NCBI GenBank assembly: GCA_934133155.1
Contig: CAKPAT010000020.1
Coordinates: forward strand, 1-14,977
Length of the DNA stretch: 14,977 nt
Direction: 5' to 3'
Origin: an uncultured Bacilli bacterium
GTDB lineage: Bacteria; Bacillota_I; Bacilli_A; RF39; UBA660
A model generated the notes under the pieces. That model was not told the DNA's origin, searched no databases, and worked only from the letters and a program-made list of their open reading frames with translations. Position numbers and translations under genes: made by a program. How positions within the stretch are numbered: position 1 is the stretch's first letter; every line of letters starts with the position of its first letter. Positions 6,475-13,212 of the stretch are shown here, in pieces.

Positions 6475-7509
6475 GTGAAAAAGGTTTTTGTTTTATGTAT
6501 TGTTTGTTTGATATGCTCTTCATGTGCTAATAATGATTTTAAAAGTAAGTTTGAAGAGGTTGGATGTTCAAGTGAGGACATTGATGTTATTTTGGATAAG
6601 GTAAATCCTGATGATTATGATAAGGTTTTGAATATGAAATGCTCTTCTGATTTGATGAATATTTTGAGTGCTAAAGATTATAAGTCAGATAATTTTAGTA
6701 AATATATTTCTTATTATGATAAAAACAAGGATAGTAATATGTCTGACATTATTACGATTGTTAATTCTGGTTATGATTTAACTGATTATAAGGCTTCTCC
6801 TTTGCTTGCTTCTTTAGTCTTAGAGAGGTACTTTATTAGTGATAATGTTAGTAGGTATTTAGATTATGGAAATAAGAATAATTTAAGTAGTAAAAAAATT
6901 GTTTCTTTAGTGAATGCAAATGTTGATTATGGCTTTTATAATAAGAATTTTGAAACAGACGTGACTAAAGAGAATCTTGTTTTGGTAAACAGGTTTTATC
7001 ATTTACCAATTAATTACACTCCTTCTGATTTAGTTACTTTAACTTCTGATTATAATAAAGGGATTAATAGTAAAATGAGGAAAGAGGCAGCAGAAGCTTT
7101 TATGGAGATGGTCTCTGGAGCTAAGCTTGATAATATTATTTTAAAAAACGCTTCGGCTTATAGGAGCTACGACTATCAGGTTACTCTTTATAATAATTAT
7201 GTTAAAAGAGATGGCAAAAAGAATGCGGATATTTATTCAGCAAGACCTGGATATTCGGAACATCAAACAGGGCTATGTGCTGATATTAATATTATTGATT
7301 CTAGTTTTGATAACACTAAAGAGGCTAAATGGCTGAGTAATAATGCTTATAAATATGGGTTTATTTTAAGATTTCCTAAGGATAAAGAAGATATTACTGG
7401 GTATAAGTATGAGTCTTGGCATTATAGATATGTAGGCAAGGAAGCTGCTAAAATTATTTATGATAATGATTTAACTTTAGAGGAGTATTATGCTTATTAT
7501 GTAAATTAA
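6475..7509 (+). CDS. VanY/DacB-type D,D-carboxypeptidase, probable lipoprotein
   Basis: This 344-aa tandem paralogue of the preceding gene has the same catalytic set: SAYRSYDYQ (227-235), H263 and D270 in SEHQTGLCAD, E313 and H316 in ESWHYRY, and an almost identical NAYKYGFILR-PKDK-DITGY block. The N-terminus MKKVFVLCIVCLICSSC suggests a lipoprotein signal with lipidation at C17, although Cys at -3 is not the usual Leu. The helical spacer is longer than in the first copy and repeats itself (see findings). Start is GTG at 6475, 6 nt after AGGTG; the Shine-Dalgarno overlaps the stop of the first gene. GTG at 6466 is in frame but has no Shine-Dalgarno before it. Ends at a strong terminator, so the pair forms a two-gene unit. 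Confidence 0.9.
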   Translation: MKKVFVLCIVCLICSSCANNDFKSKFEEVGCSSEDIDVILDKVNPDDYDKVLNMKCSSDLMNILSAKDYKSDNFSKYISYYDKNKDSNMSDIITIVNSGYDLTDYKASPLLASLVLERYFISDNVSRYLDYGNKNNLSSKKIVSLVNANVDYGFYNKNFETDVTKENLVLVNRFYHLPINYTPSDLVTLTSDYNKGINSKMRKEAAEAFMEMVSGAKLDNIILKNASAYRSYDYQVTLYNNYVKRDGKKNADIYSARPGYSEHQTGLCADINIIDSSFDNTKEAKWLSNNAYKYGFILRFPKDKEDITGYKYESWHYRYVGKEAAKIIYDNDLTLEEYYAYYVN

Positions 7510-7512
7510 AGT

Positions 7513-7557
7513 GGCTGTTACTGAATTAATTGCTTAATTTTGTAACAGTCTTTTTTT
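7513..7557 (+). terminator. Intrinsic terminator of the vanY pair
   Basis: GGCTGTTAC (7513-7521) pairs with GTAACAGTC (7542-7550), one G-T wobble, followed by seven T. It begins 4 nt after the second vanY stop. Confidence 0.85.
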
Positions 7558-7852
7558 ATGTATAAACAGTGTTTAAATTTCTTTTTATTTTAGATTGTTA
7601 TACTTTTATTAAAATTGTTGTTCTTTTGTTTTTTGCAATATTTTTCGTTATTACAATTGCTTTATTGCTCTTTCTATGAAATTTTCAAGTATTTAATTAT
7701 AATTGGTAGAATTAAAAATTTATTAGGAAATTTATTGGGAAATTTATTAGGAAATTTTATATAAAAATTTGCACATGAAGATTTTAACGAGATAAAGTTT
7801 TTTTATGTTTTTCTTACAACATTTCTTATGACATCTTTACCATAAATATTTA
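7558..7852. other. Gene-free AT-rich spacer
   Basis: Between the convergent vanY pair and the 390-aa gene lie about 300 bases of very AT-rich DNA. No start codon with a Shine-Dalgarno was found on either strand. It contains the 12-bp tandem repeat at 7716-7760 and a hydrophobic open frame (7594-7764) without a start site that I do not accept as a gene. Confidence 0.6.
7716..7760 (+). repeat. 12-bp tandem repeat, three units and a partial fourth
   Basis: The unit AAATTTATTAGG occurs at 7716-7727, 7728-7739 (as AAATTTATTGGG) and 7740-7751, then a partial AAATTTTAT at 7752-7760. It lies in intergenic DNA. A period of 12 keeps reading frame and is close to one helical turn, but no protein or binding site is evident. 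Confidence 0.85.
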
Positions 7853-7853
7853 A

Positions 7854-7878
7854 AAGCCATGCGGTTTAGGCATGGCTT
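7854..7878 (-). terminator. Hairpin at the end of the 390-aa gene
   Basis: AAGCCATGC (7854-7862) pairs perfectly with GCATGGCTT (7870-7878) around a 7-nt loop and overlaps the stop codon at 7877. On the minus strand it is followed by TTTTAAATATTTA, a poor T tract, so termination may be incomplete. Confidence 0.55.
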
Positions 7879-9049
7879 AATAATTTATGTTATTGATTTT
7901 TTTATTTAAATTTTGACTTTGATATGCTATTTCTCTAGCATTTGTTAATGTATTTAGAAATCTTTCTTTTGCTTTTAGCATTTCTTCTTTTTCTAATTTG
8001 ATGTTTAAATTTTGAAGTGTTTCTATTATTTGGTTAGTGTTTGTTAGTGTTTTTATGATTTTGTCATAAGCTGTTTGGATGTTTGTTTCTAATACATTTT
8101 TATATAGTTTTTTTAGTTCAAAATTCATTTGTTCATAGGTATTAGTAAATTCAAATAAATCAATGATGTTTGTTAGTATTAAATCTTGATATGTATGATG
8201 ATTTATTTTGTATTTAAAGCTTTTTTCAGATTCTATCACTGGAAGAAAGCTGTAATATTTTTCATTTAATGGTGCAGAAAATTCATTTTCAATTTTTTGG
8301 TATGTCTCAAATGGCTTTTCTTTTAGGTCAATTACATAGCAACTTATACCGTCTTCTTTTCTATAATCGGATATTTTTTTATCACTTTGTCTTATTGCTA
8401 TTAAAATTCCTTTACCAATTAGAAATTCGTTATCTTTTGAGTGAGTTACTATTAGGTCATTTTTTTTGTTATAAAACACTCTGTATATTTCTTTTTCCCC
8501 AAAATTATTTTCATACATTTTTTGGTATCCACAGTTAAAGCCATTTTCTTTTAATATTTCTAAGGCTTTATTTGTTTGAACTGTCGGATATAACTCACTT
8601 TTATCTTTATCACTTTTTTTAAGTAAACTATTTAATAAAGCTTTTGCACTGTGTTTTTCTTTTTCTTTTTTTATCTCGTTTCTTTCTTCGTCTGTGAATA
8701 AGTATTTATCGGGGTCTTTTTCTCTTTCTTCTTTGCTACCATTATATATGGCCTTATATGGGCAAATGGTTGCTACTTTATAATTTAATGTGTCGATGTC
8801 TTCTTCTTTTATATTTATTACTTTTTCATAAAATTCTTCAATATTTTGGTGGCACATTTTATATAATGTGCTTATTTGCACTCCTCTTATGTTCATATCG
8901 TCTAGTAATATTAATATGGGTAGTGCAGGTTTTTCACCTTTGTTTTGTATTAACTCGTCAATTATACCAGCCGTAATGGAACTATCTTCAACCATTTGGG
9001 TAATCACGCTTGGAAATGAATTAAAATCTAATATTTCTCTTTTTTTCAT
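7877..9049 (-). CDS. Unknown 390-aa cytosolic protein
   Basis: I do not recognise this protein. ATG at 9049 is chosen because AAAGGG lies 9 nt upstream; an in-frame ATG at 9058 abuts that site and is too close. No signal or membrane segment is present. The N-terminal part (about 1-85) has the well-formed stretch ALPILILLDDMNIRGVQIS (42-60) followed by TLYKMC and a helix, and looks like a small folded domain. Residues about 110-150 are a Lys/Glu-rich helix, about 160-270 look alpha/beta with FLIGKGILIAIRQ, and 280-390 form long Asn/Lys/Leu helices with coiled-coil character. It is a single gene with its own promoter. The LLDDMNIRG-VQI-LYK pattern is the best handle for a family search. Confidence 0.85.
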   Translation of the reverse strand: MKKREILDFNSFPSVITQMVEDSSITAGIIDELIQNKGEKPALPILILLDDMNIRGVQISTLYKMCHQNIEEFYEKVINIKEEDIDTLNYKVATICPYKAIYNGSKEEREKDPDKYLFTDEERNEIKKEKEKHSAKALLNSLLKKSDKDKSELYPTVQTNKALEILKENGFNCGYQKMYENNFGEKEIYRVFYNKKNDLIVTHSKDNEFLIGKGILIAIRQSDKKISDYRKEDGISCYVIDLKEKPFETYQKIENEFSAPLNEKYYSFLPVIESEKSFKYKINHHTYQDLILTNIIDLFEFTNTYEQMNFELKKLYKNVLETNIQTAYDKIIKTLTNTNQIIETLQNLNIKLEKEEMLKAKERFLNTLTNAREIAYQSQNLNKKINNINY

Positions 9050-9069
9050 ATATATCATCCCTTTTTTTG

Positions 9070-9099
9070 ATTATATCATGCTTAAGGTCATGTCTGCAA
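9070..9099 (-). promoter_or_regulatory. Promoter of the 390-aa gene
   Basis: On the minus strand -35 TTGCAG (9099-9094) and a consensus -10 TATAAT (9075-9070) are 18 nt apart. This gives a very short leader, with the Shine-Dalgarno about 5 nt downstream of the -10. Confidence 0.55.
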
Positions 9100-9115
9100 C
9101 CTAAATTTATAATAG

Positions 9116-9138
9116 AAAAACCTATGATGTACATAGAT
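9116..9138 (-). terminator. Intrinsic terminator of the PF06541-type gene
   Basis: On the minus strand ATCTATG (9138-9132) pairs with CATAGGT (9126-9120), with one G-T pair and a 5-nt loop, followed by a short T run. It starts next to the stop codon at 9139. Confidence 0.55.
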
Positions 9139-9813
9139 TTATTTTTGAATATTTTCTTTTATTTTTTTTATGTCTTCTTTAAATTTTACTCTTAAATTAG
9201 GAAATGAGTTTACAAGTCTTCTTGTGAATATTGATTTATTTTTTAATGTTTCTTTTACCTTTTTATTCATTTCACCAGTTGTGTCTTTACCTTCTACTTT
9301 GACATCTTTAATATTAGAAATTATTTTAAATGATACGATAACGTCTGTGATAAATATTATGCCAATAACAATGGCTAGTACTAATTGCACTTTAGGATTT
9401 ATTTTTTCGATTAAGTTTAAGAAAAATGGGTCTAGTATTTTTATTAAAATTACTCCTAGTGCTCCAAAGCCGGCGGTTGTTGTTAAACTTATTCTTCCGT
9501 TGATATTATATTTATGGTCGCTGTAATCCCACCATCTTGTGTGGAATATTTTTTCCATGATATAACTTGTAAAGTATTCTAGGAATGCTCCAAAGATACA
9601 TGACATGAAAAATAAAACCATTATATCATTTTCATATTTGCTTAAAAATAAGGTTATAAGTAAAGCTCCGGTTCCATATATTGGGCAGTATGGTCCGATT
9701 AAGAAACCTCTTGCGGTTAATTTTTTTGCTTTAACTGAAACTAGTGTTACTTCCATTAACCAACCAATAAATGAATATAGCATAAAAAGTAAAAACATTA
9801 TTTTAACATCCAT
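9139..9813 (-). CDS. Integral membrane protein, CmpB/PF06541 putative ABC-transporter type IV family
   Basis: This 224-aa protein has about five membrane segments (roughly residues 5-22, 38-57, 64-85, 112-135, 144-164) and a basic cytosolic tail of about 55 residues. Family signatures are clear: YSFIGWLMEV (13-22), RGFLIGPYCPIYG (35-47), FLEYFTSYIMEKIF (77-90) and HTRWWDYSDHKYNINGRISL (91-110). The family is annotated as putative ABC permease, but no ATPase gene is adjacent and its substrate is unknown. ATG at 9813 is chosen because GGTG stands 6 nt upstream; GTG at 9822 is in frame but its upstream AGG is only 3 nt away. It is a single gene with promoter and terminator. Confidence 0.85.
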   Translation of the reverse strand: MDVKIMFLLFMLYSFIGWLMEVTLVSVKAKKLTARGFLIGPYCPIYGTGALLITLFLSKYENDIMVLFFMSCIFGAFLEYFTSYIMEKIFHTRWWDYSDHKYNINGRISLTTTAGFGALGVILIKILDPFFLNLIEKINPKVQLVLAIVIGIIFITDVIVSFKIISNIKDVKVEGKDTTGEMNKKVKETLKNKSIFTRRLVNSFPNLRVKFKEDIKKIKENIQK

Positions 9814-9829
9814 TTTTATCACCAGCCTA

Positions 9830-9858
9830 AGTTTAGCAGGTTTTGCCTTTTATAGCAA
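9830..9858 (-). promoter_or_regulatory. Promoter of the PF06541-type gene
   Basis: On the minus strand -35 TTGCTA (9858-9853), 17-nt spacer, and -10 TAAACT (9835-9830) with an upstream TG (TGCTAAACT, extended -10). Confidence 0.5.
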
Positions 9859-9884
9859 GTGATTTTTTAATACTTTGATGGCAT

Positions 9885-9917
9885 AAAAGCGAAAACTTTG
9901 TTATGATTTTCGCTTTT
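9885..9917. terminator. Terminator of the coiled-coil operon
   Basis: A perfect 11-bp stem, AAAAGCGAAAA (9885-9895) with TTTTCGCTTTT (9907-9917), has an 11-nt loop and lies 3 nt after the stop codon at 9921. Runs of A and T at both ends allow it to work in either direction. Confidence 0.75.
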
Positions 9918-9920
9918 TAT

Positions 9921-11660
9921 TTATCTTCTTATTCCTTGTGAAATTTCTTCCTCTTCAGTTTCCCTTTGCTCTTCTACCGTATTTTCTTGTTTTCTCATTT
10001 GCATTAATTCTTCAACAGTTATCCCTCTTAATTCTGCTTCTTTTATGTCGGCTTGACGCTGCGCTTCTGATAAAGCTCTATCTACAGCATTTTTTAGCTC
10101 AATATCGGATTGTGCACTAGTAATTTTGCGTAAATTTTCTTCATAACTATCCGATGCAAAAGATAGATCGACATCTTTGTATTCTTCACCGCCAAGGGTT
10201 CTAATTTGTTCTGCGATTACTGCCATTCTACTTTCATTGTTTTGTTTCTTATGTTCTAAATCTTCTTGGGATTTTGCTACATCTTCCCTAAATTCAGTTA
10301 TTGCTTTTTCTTTAAAATCTATATCTTGTTTGCAATCTCTTAAAATTTCTCGTATGTCAATTTTACCAGCCTGCATATTTCTAGCATTAAACATATAATC
10401 AAGATTGCTAGGGTGATATTTTCCCTTTTCACCCAAAAGAGTTCCAAGTTGTTTTTTATACTCACAAATTATAGTATCAAACATTTTATTCTGTTTACTT
10501 TTTATTTGGTCGTTTAAAGCCTTAATTTCTTCTTTTGTTTTTTTTCGTTTAAATATTTTCTTTGATAACTTATCCCTTCGTTCAGCTAATTTCTGCAAAT
10601 CTTCTAGTTCGCTATCATTAATACTTCCAGCGTGTAATTTATCAATATGCTGCCATAATAATTCTATGTCAACCTCTGGATTTACTGGATCCCAATTAGA
10701 TAATTGTCCAGCAAATAGTCTAGAAAGTTTTTGTTCCGTAAACTGCTCTTCAAAAATTGTTTTTTCTTCTTTAAAAGAGCTTTCAATTTTTTTAACGTTT
10801 TCCATTAGTCCGTCTAGTTCTGGTGCTGGTATTGCATAACCATCTCCATAGTAGCGAAGAGGAAGATAAAAATCGTAATAATCCCCTAACCTTTCTTTTA
10901 TTATATTAGGACATCTAACGGGGTATAATTTTTCGCTTGTTTCCTTAGATAATCTTTTGTATTCCGTCAACAAATCTGCCATTTGTTGTGCCTTTTCTAA
11001 ATCTGATGCAACTGATGATTGTAATTTTGTGGTTGCATCGATAGAGCCTATTCTATATTTTGAACTTTCAATAGCTGATAAATCCCTTTGATCTATTTCA
11101 GACAATAGTTGTTGCTTTATTTCCTGTGATATCATAGTTTTGATTTGTTCTTGTTGTTCTTTTATACCTTCTATTTTCCTTTTTAGCGATGGGAATACAT
11201 TAACGTCATATTTCCTAATCTCTTCAGATAATTGTTGCCCTCTACGAATTATCCTATCTCTTTCGTCGCCAGAAAGATTTCCAAATTGAGCAATAAGTTG
11301 ATCCTGTTCTTCTCTTAATTGATCTAATTTTGTTTTTGCTTGTTCTTCTTGAATTTCAATTTCTCTAATCTTCAATTCCAATTCATTAACTTTTTCTTTT
11401 TTGTATTCTTCAATCTCGGCATCAGACATAACTTGAATTCTTTCATATGCATAAAAAGTTATACTTTTTCTTAATGCCCCAACTTTCCCGGAAAATATGC
11501 CATATTGATATTCTGCTTCTTGTGTTTCTTTTAAAGCAGGAAGAAAACTAGAATGATCTATCTGTTGGAAGTAGTCTGCTTTTTGTTTAGCAGCTTGAAG
11601 TTCTCTCTCTAAGTTTTCAAGTTCATTATTTAATATTGATAAAAATTCGTCTTTAGTCAT
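9921..11660 (-). CDS. Large coiled-coil protein of unknown function
   Basis: This 579-aa protein is rich in Glu, Lys, Gln and Arg. No signal peptide or membrane segment is seen. Residues 1-30 and 85-190 are long heptad-like helices, 240-345 looks globular (YPVRCPNIIKERLGDYYDFY, an aromatic DYYDFYLPLRYYGDGY patch at 260-275, WDPVNPEVDIELLW at 323-336), 350-400 and 440-490 are coiled coil again, and the tail after 560 is very acidic. I recognise no enzyme motif; a structural, scaffold or SMC-like bridging role is only a guess. ATG at 11660 follows GAGGTGGG; the ATG at 11675 would lie upstream of that site. The start overlaps the stop of the 47-aa gene by 8 nt (ATGACTAA). Its Gln/Arg-rich composition differs from its Asn/Ile/Lys-rich neighbours, which might mean transfer. 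Confidence 0.85.
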   Translation of the reverse strand: MTKDEFLSILNNELENLERELQAAKQKADYFQQIDHSSFLPALKETQEAEYQYGIFSGKVGALRKSITFYAYERIQVMSDAEIEEYKKEKVNELELKIREIEIQEEQAKTKLDQLREEQDQLIAQFGNLSGDERDRIIRRGQQLSEEIRKYDVNVFPSLKRKIEGIKEQQEQIKTMISQEIKQQLLSEIDQRDLSAIESSKYRIGSIDATTKLQSSVASDLEKAQQMADLLTEYKRLSKETSEKLYPVRCPNIIKERLGDYYDFYLPLRYYGDGYAIPAPELDGLMENVKKIESSFKEEKTIFEEQFTEQKLSRLFAGQLSNWDPVNPEVDIELLWQHIDKLHAGSINDSELEDLQKLAERRDKLSKKIFKRKKTKEEIKALNDQIKSKQNKMFDTIICEYKKQLGTLLGEKGKYHPSNLDYMFNARNMQAGKIDIREILRDCKQDIDFKEKAITEFREDVAKSQEDLEHKKQNNESRMAVIAEQIRTLGGEEYKDVDLSFASDSYEENLRKITSAQSDIELKNAVDRALSEAQRQADIKEAELRGITVEELMQMRKQENTVEEQRETEEEEISQGIRR

Positions 11661-11796
11661 TTTTTCCCACCTCATTTAATTTTTTTAATAAATTTTCTAT
11701 TTCTGTCATCGATAATTGCGAAAATATTTTTTCTAATTCGTCTTTACTTAATGACAAAATTTTCTCTAAATTTTTATTAGCATTCTCCTCATTCAT
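11653..11796 (-). CDS. 47-aa helical protein, coupled to the coiled-coil gene
   Basis: ATG at 11796 with AAAGGA 11 nt upstream opens a 47-codon frame: MNEENANKNLEKILSLSKDE, then an amphipathic helix (LEKIFSQLSMTEIENLLKKL) and a short tail. Its stop overlaps the start of the 579-aa gene in ATGACTAA, so translation is coupled. The segment SKDELEKIF resembles TKDEFLSIL at the start of the 579-aa protein, hinting at a shared oligomerisation motif. No known family was recognised; it may be a binding partner or regulator of the large protein. Confidence 0.65.
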   Translation of the reverse strand: MNEENANKNLEKILSLSKDELEKIFSQLSMTEIENLLKKLNEVGKND

Positions 11797-11849
11797 TTAT
11801 TATCATTCCTTTCTACATTAATTGTAAAATAATGTTTTATTTGTCCCAT
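11793..11849 (-). CDS. 18-aa leader peptide with a perfect Shine-Dalgarno
   Basis: AGGAGG (11860-11855) lies 5 nt before ATG at 11849, the strongest ribosome binding site in this operon. The frame encodes MGQIKHYFTINVERNDNK and ends with TGA at 11795-11793, overlapping the ATG of the 47-aa gene as ATGA. It may be a real small protein or a leader whose translation delivers ribosomes to the next start. It has no run of one amino acid that would point to classical attenuation. Confidence 0.5.
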   Translation of the reverse strand: MGQIKHYFTINVERNDNK

Positions 11850-11866
11850 ATATACCTCCTGCTACT

Positions 11867-11894
11867 AGAATAGCCTAAAAAAAAAAAAAAACAA
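11867..11894 (-). promoter_or_regulatory. Candidate promoter with a homopolymer spacer
   Basis: On the minus strand a possible -35 TTGTTT (11894-11889) and -10 TATTCT (11872-11867) are 16 nt apart, and the spacer is mostly T. Transcription would begin almost at the Shine-Dalgarno. A weaker alternative is TTTACG (11929-11924), 17 nt, TAAAAA (11906-11901), which would put the T run in the leader. Confidence 0.35.
11877..11891. repeat. 15-nt homopolymer, A on the plus strand
   Basis: Fifteen consecutive A lie between the divergent coiled-coil operon and the metallopeptidase gene. It is the longest homopolymer in the window. It lies inside an inverted repeat, AGCCTA (11872-11877) with TAGGCT (11912-11917). 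Confidence 0.9.
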
Positions 11895-11928
11895 GTAATA
11901 TTTTTAAAAGATAGGCTTCTTGACGTAA

Positions 11929-11960
11929 AGAAAGTAAAAATAATTTTATTTACACTTTCT
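11929..11960. repeat. Inverted repeat in the divergent intergenic region
   Basis: AGAAAGT (11929-11935) pairs with ACTTTCT (11954-11960), and the inner GTAAA and TTTAC extend the pairing with a small bulge. On the plus strand AATTTTTT follows, so it could be a weak terminator, or an operator between the two divergent promoters. No factor is identified. Confidence 0.4.
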
Positions 11961-11994
11961 AATTTTTTCTCTATGAATATTTAATTTAGTAGTA

Positions 11995-12000
11995 TATAAT
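11995..12000 (+). promoter_or_regulatory. -10 element of the metallopeptidase gene
   Basis: Consensus TATAAT 23 nt before the start codon; no good -35 at the usual distance. Confidence 0.5.
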
Positions 12001-12023
12001 GAACTTAGATTGGGGCGTGTTTT

Positions 12024-12980
12024 ATGTATAATCTTTCTTATGATTTTAAACAGTATAATGATATTATTGCGGCTTATATGAATGTTTTGATACAAAATAG
12101 TAATGATTTATTTATTAAACAAAAAAATCAAGGTTTAGCTAGTGATAGGGATAATAATGGTTATTTTGAGGCTATATGCACTTTAGAGGATTATTTACAT
12201 TTTTATTTTGAAAAGTATCCAAATAATTTTAATGAAATTTTAAATTCTATTATTAATGATGTTAAGACTATTTCTTGTTTGCCTAATAATAATAGAGGAA
12301 TTTATGGGGCTACTGTTCAAAGTATGATTTATATTAATCCTGATATGAGGGGAAATAATAATTTAAGTGGTATGGAACGCATCCGTTTATATATGGCTCA
12401 TGAGTTAGGCCATGTGGTTAATAAGGCATGGCTTGATAATGGTATAGAGTGTTTTAGATATCAAAAAAATTTAGGCAATATTGATGAGAATAGTTTTAAA
12501 CTTATTTCTGAGGGGCTTGCTATGATGGATGAGGTTACTACACAAGATAGGGCTGAGGAGTTTACTTATGCTAGTTTATCTAAGGTAAGGCCAACTCAGG
12601 CATATTATAGAAGTCAAATGTTTGGTGGAACGCCTTATAAATCTAATTTTGATTTTTATGGTGAACTTCAAGGTGTTGGAATAATGTTTGCACAAACTTT
12701 AAGAGGTATTGGAGATAAGGATGAAGAGGCTTTGAATTTGCTTTCTAAAAGGGCTTTATCTAGTAATTTTTTTGATAATTTTTTGGACGAATATATGAGG
12801 GATAATCAAGTTAATAATTTAATTACTGAGCTTAAATATATGGGATGTATTAAAAAGGCATCTTATGCTTCTTTTGGTGCAGACGATAGATTTTATTTAG
12901 ATAATTCAAGTGTTTATTTAGAAAACTTTAAAGAAATTGCAGGAAGTTTAAGGGATTACAGAGAACCTTATGTTAAATAA
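12024..12980 (+). CDS. Cytosolic HELGH zinc metallopeptidase-like protein
   Basis: This 318-aa protein has the zinc-peptidase motif AHELGHVVNKAW: H126 and H130 as metal ligands and E127 as general base. About 33 residues later SEGLAMMDE (162-170) provides a likely third ligand, E163 or E170, in the manner of gluzincins. A Gly-Tyr-Gly-Ala-rich strand and SMIYINPDM (100-108) precede the active-site helix, as expected. No signal peptide or membrane segment is present, so it should act inside the cell or be released by another route. ATG at 12024 follows GGGGCGTGTTTT. It is a single gene with its own -10 and a strong terminator, divergent from the coiled-coil operon. Substrate and exact family are unknown. 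Confidence 0.75.
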   Translation: MYNLSYDFKQYNDIIAAYMNVLIQNSNDLFIKQKNQGLASDRDNNGYFEAICTLEDYLHFYFEKYPNNFNEILNSIINDVKTISCLPNNNRGIYGATVQSMIYINPDMRGNNNLSGMERIRLYMAHELGHVVNKAWLDNGIECFRYQKNLGNIDENSFKLISEGLAMMDEVTTQDRAEEFTYASLSKVRPTQAYYRSQMFGGTPYKSNFDFYGELQGVGIMFAQTLRGIGDKDEEALNLLSKRALSSNFFDNFLDEYMRDNQVNNLITELKYMGCIKKASYASFGADDRFYLDNSSVYLENFKEIAGSLRDYREPYVK

Positions 12981-13004
12981 CAAATAGCTTACTATTTGTT
13001 TTTT
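12980..13004 (+). terminator. Intrinsic terminator of the metallopeptidase gene
   Basis: A perfect 8-bp stem, ACAAATAG (12980-12987) with CTATTTGT (12992-12999), 4-nt loop, then five T. It starts at the last base of the stop codon. Confidence 0.85.
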
Positions 13005-13081
13005 ATATATGGTTTTTTTATCAGATAATCTACTTCTTCTATCATACTATTAAATATTTTGTTTATTTTATTTATGTTCAT
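12992..13081 (-). CDS. Possible 29-aa peptide, convergent with the metallopeptidase gene
   Basis: ATG at 13081 has GGTGA 6 nt upstream and opens 29 codons beginning MNINKINKIFNSMIEEVDYL and ending in a Lys-rich tail; its TAG lies within the terminator stem of the convergent gene. The Shine-Dalgarno is of the kind used by real genes here, but the peptide is short, its composition is what random AT-rich DNA would give, and no promoter is evident. Confidence 0.25.
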   Translation of the reverse strand: MNINKINKIFNSMIEEVDYLIKKPYIKNK

Positions 13082-13189
13082 ATTTTTTCACCGATTTTAT
13101 ATTAACATTTTTATTTTTGTTTTTGTGATTTTCGACAATACTAGTCATTTTATTTATAGTGGTCACTTTTAAATTTTTAGGTTTTATAG

Positions 13190-13195
13190 TATAAT
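13190..13195 (+). promoter_or_regulatory. -10 element of recU-PBP1
   Basis: TATAAT 17 nt before the recU start; no clear -35. The stretch 13005-13189 upstream holds no gene other than the doubtful 29-aa frame. Confidence 0.5.
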
Positions 13196-13212
13196 ATTTT
13201 TGGTGTTTGTTC

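Noticed and set aside
7716..7760. Possible CRISPR-like array
   Set aside because: Units of 12 bp are directly adjacent with no spacers, and no cas genes are seen.
7594..7764. Hydrophobic plus-strand open frame that includes the 12-bp repeats (NLLG repeated)
   Set aside because: It has only TTG codons as possible starts, none with a Shine-Dalgarno, and its hydrophobic content follows from T-rich DNA. Kept only as a repeat.
11872..11917. AGCCTA/TAGGCT inverted repeat with T15 as a terminator
   Set aside because: The T run lies inside the loop rather than after the stem, and no gene precedes it on the minus strand close enough to need a terminator.
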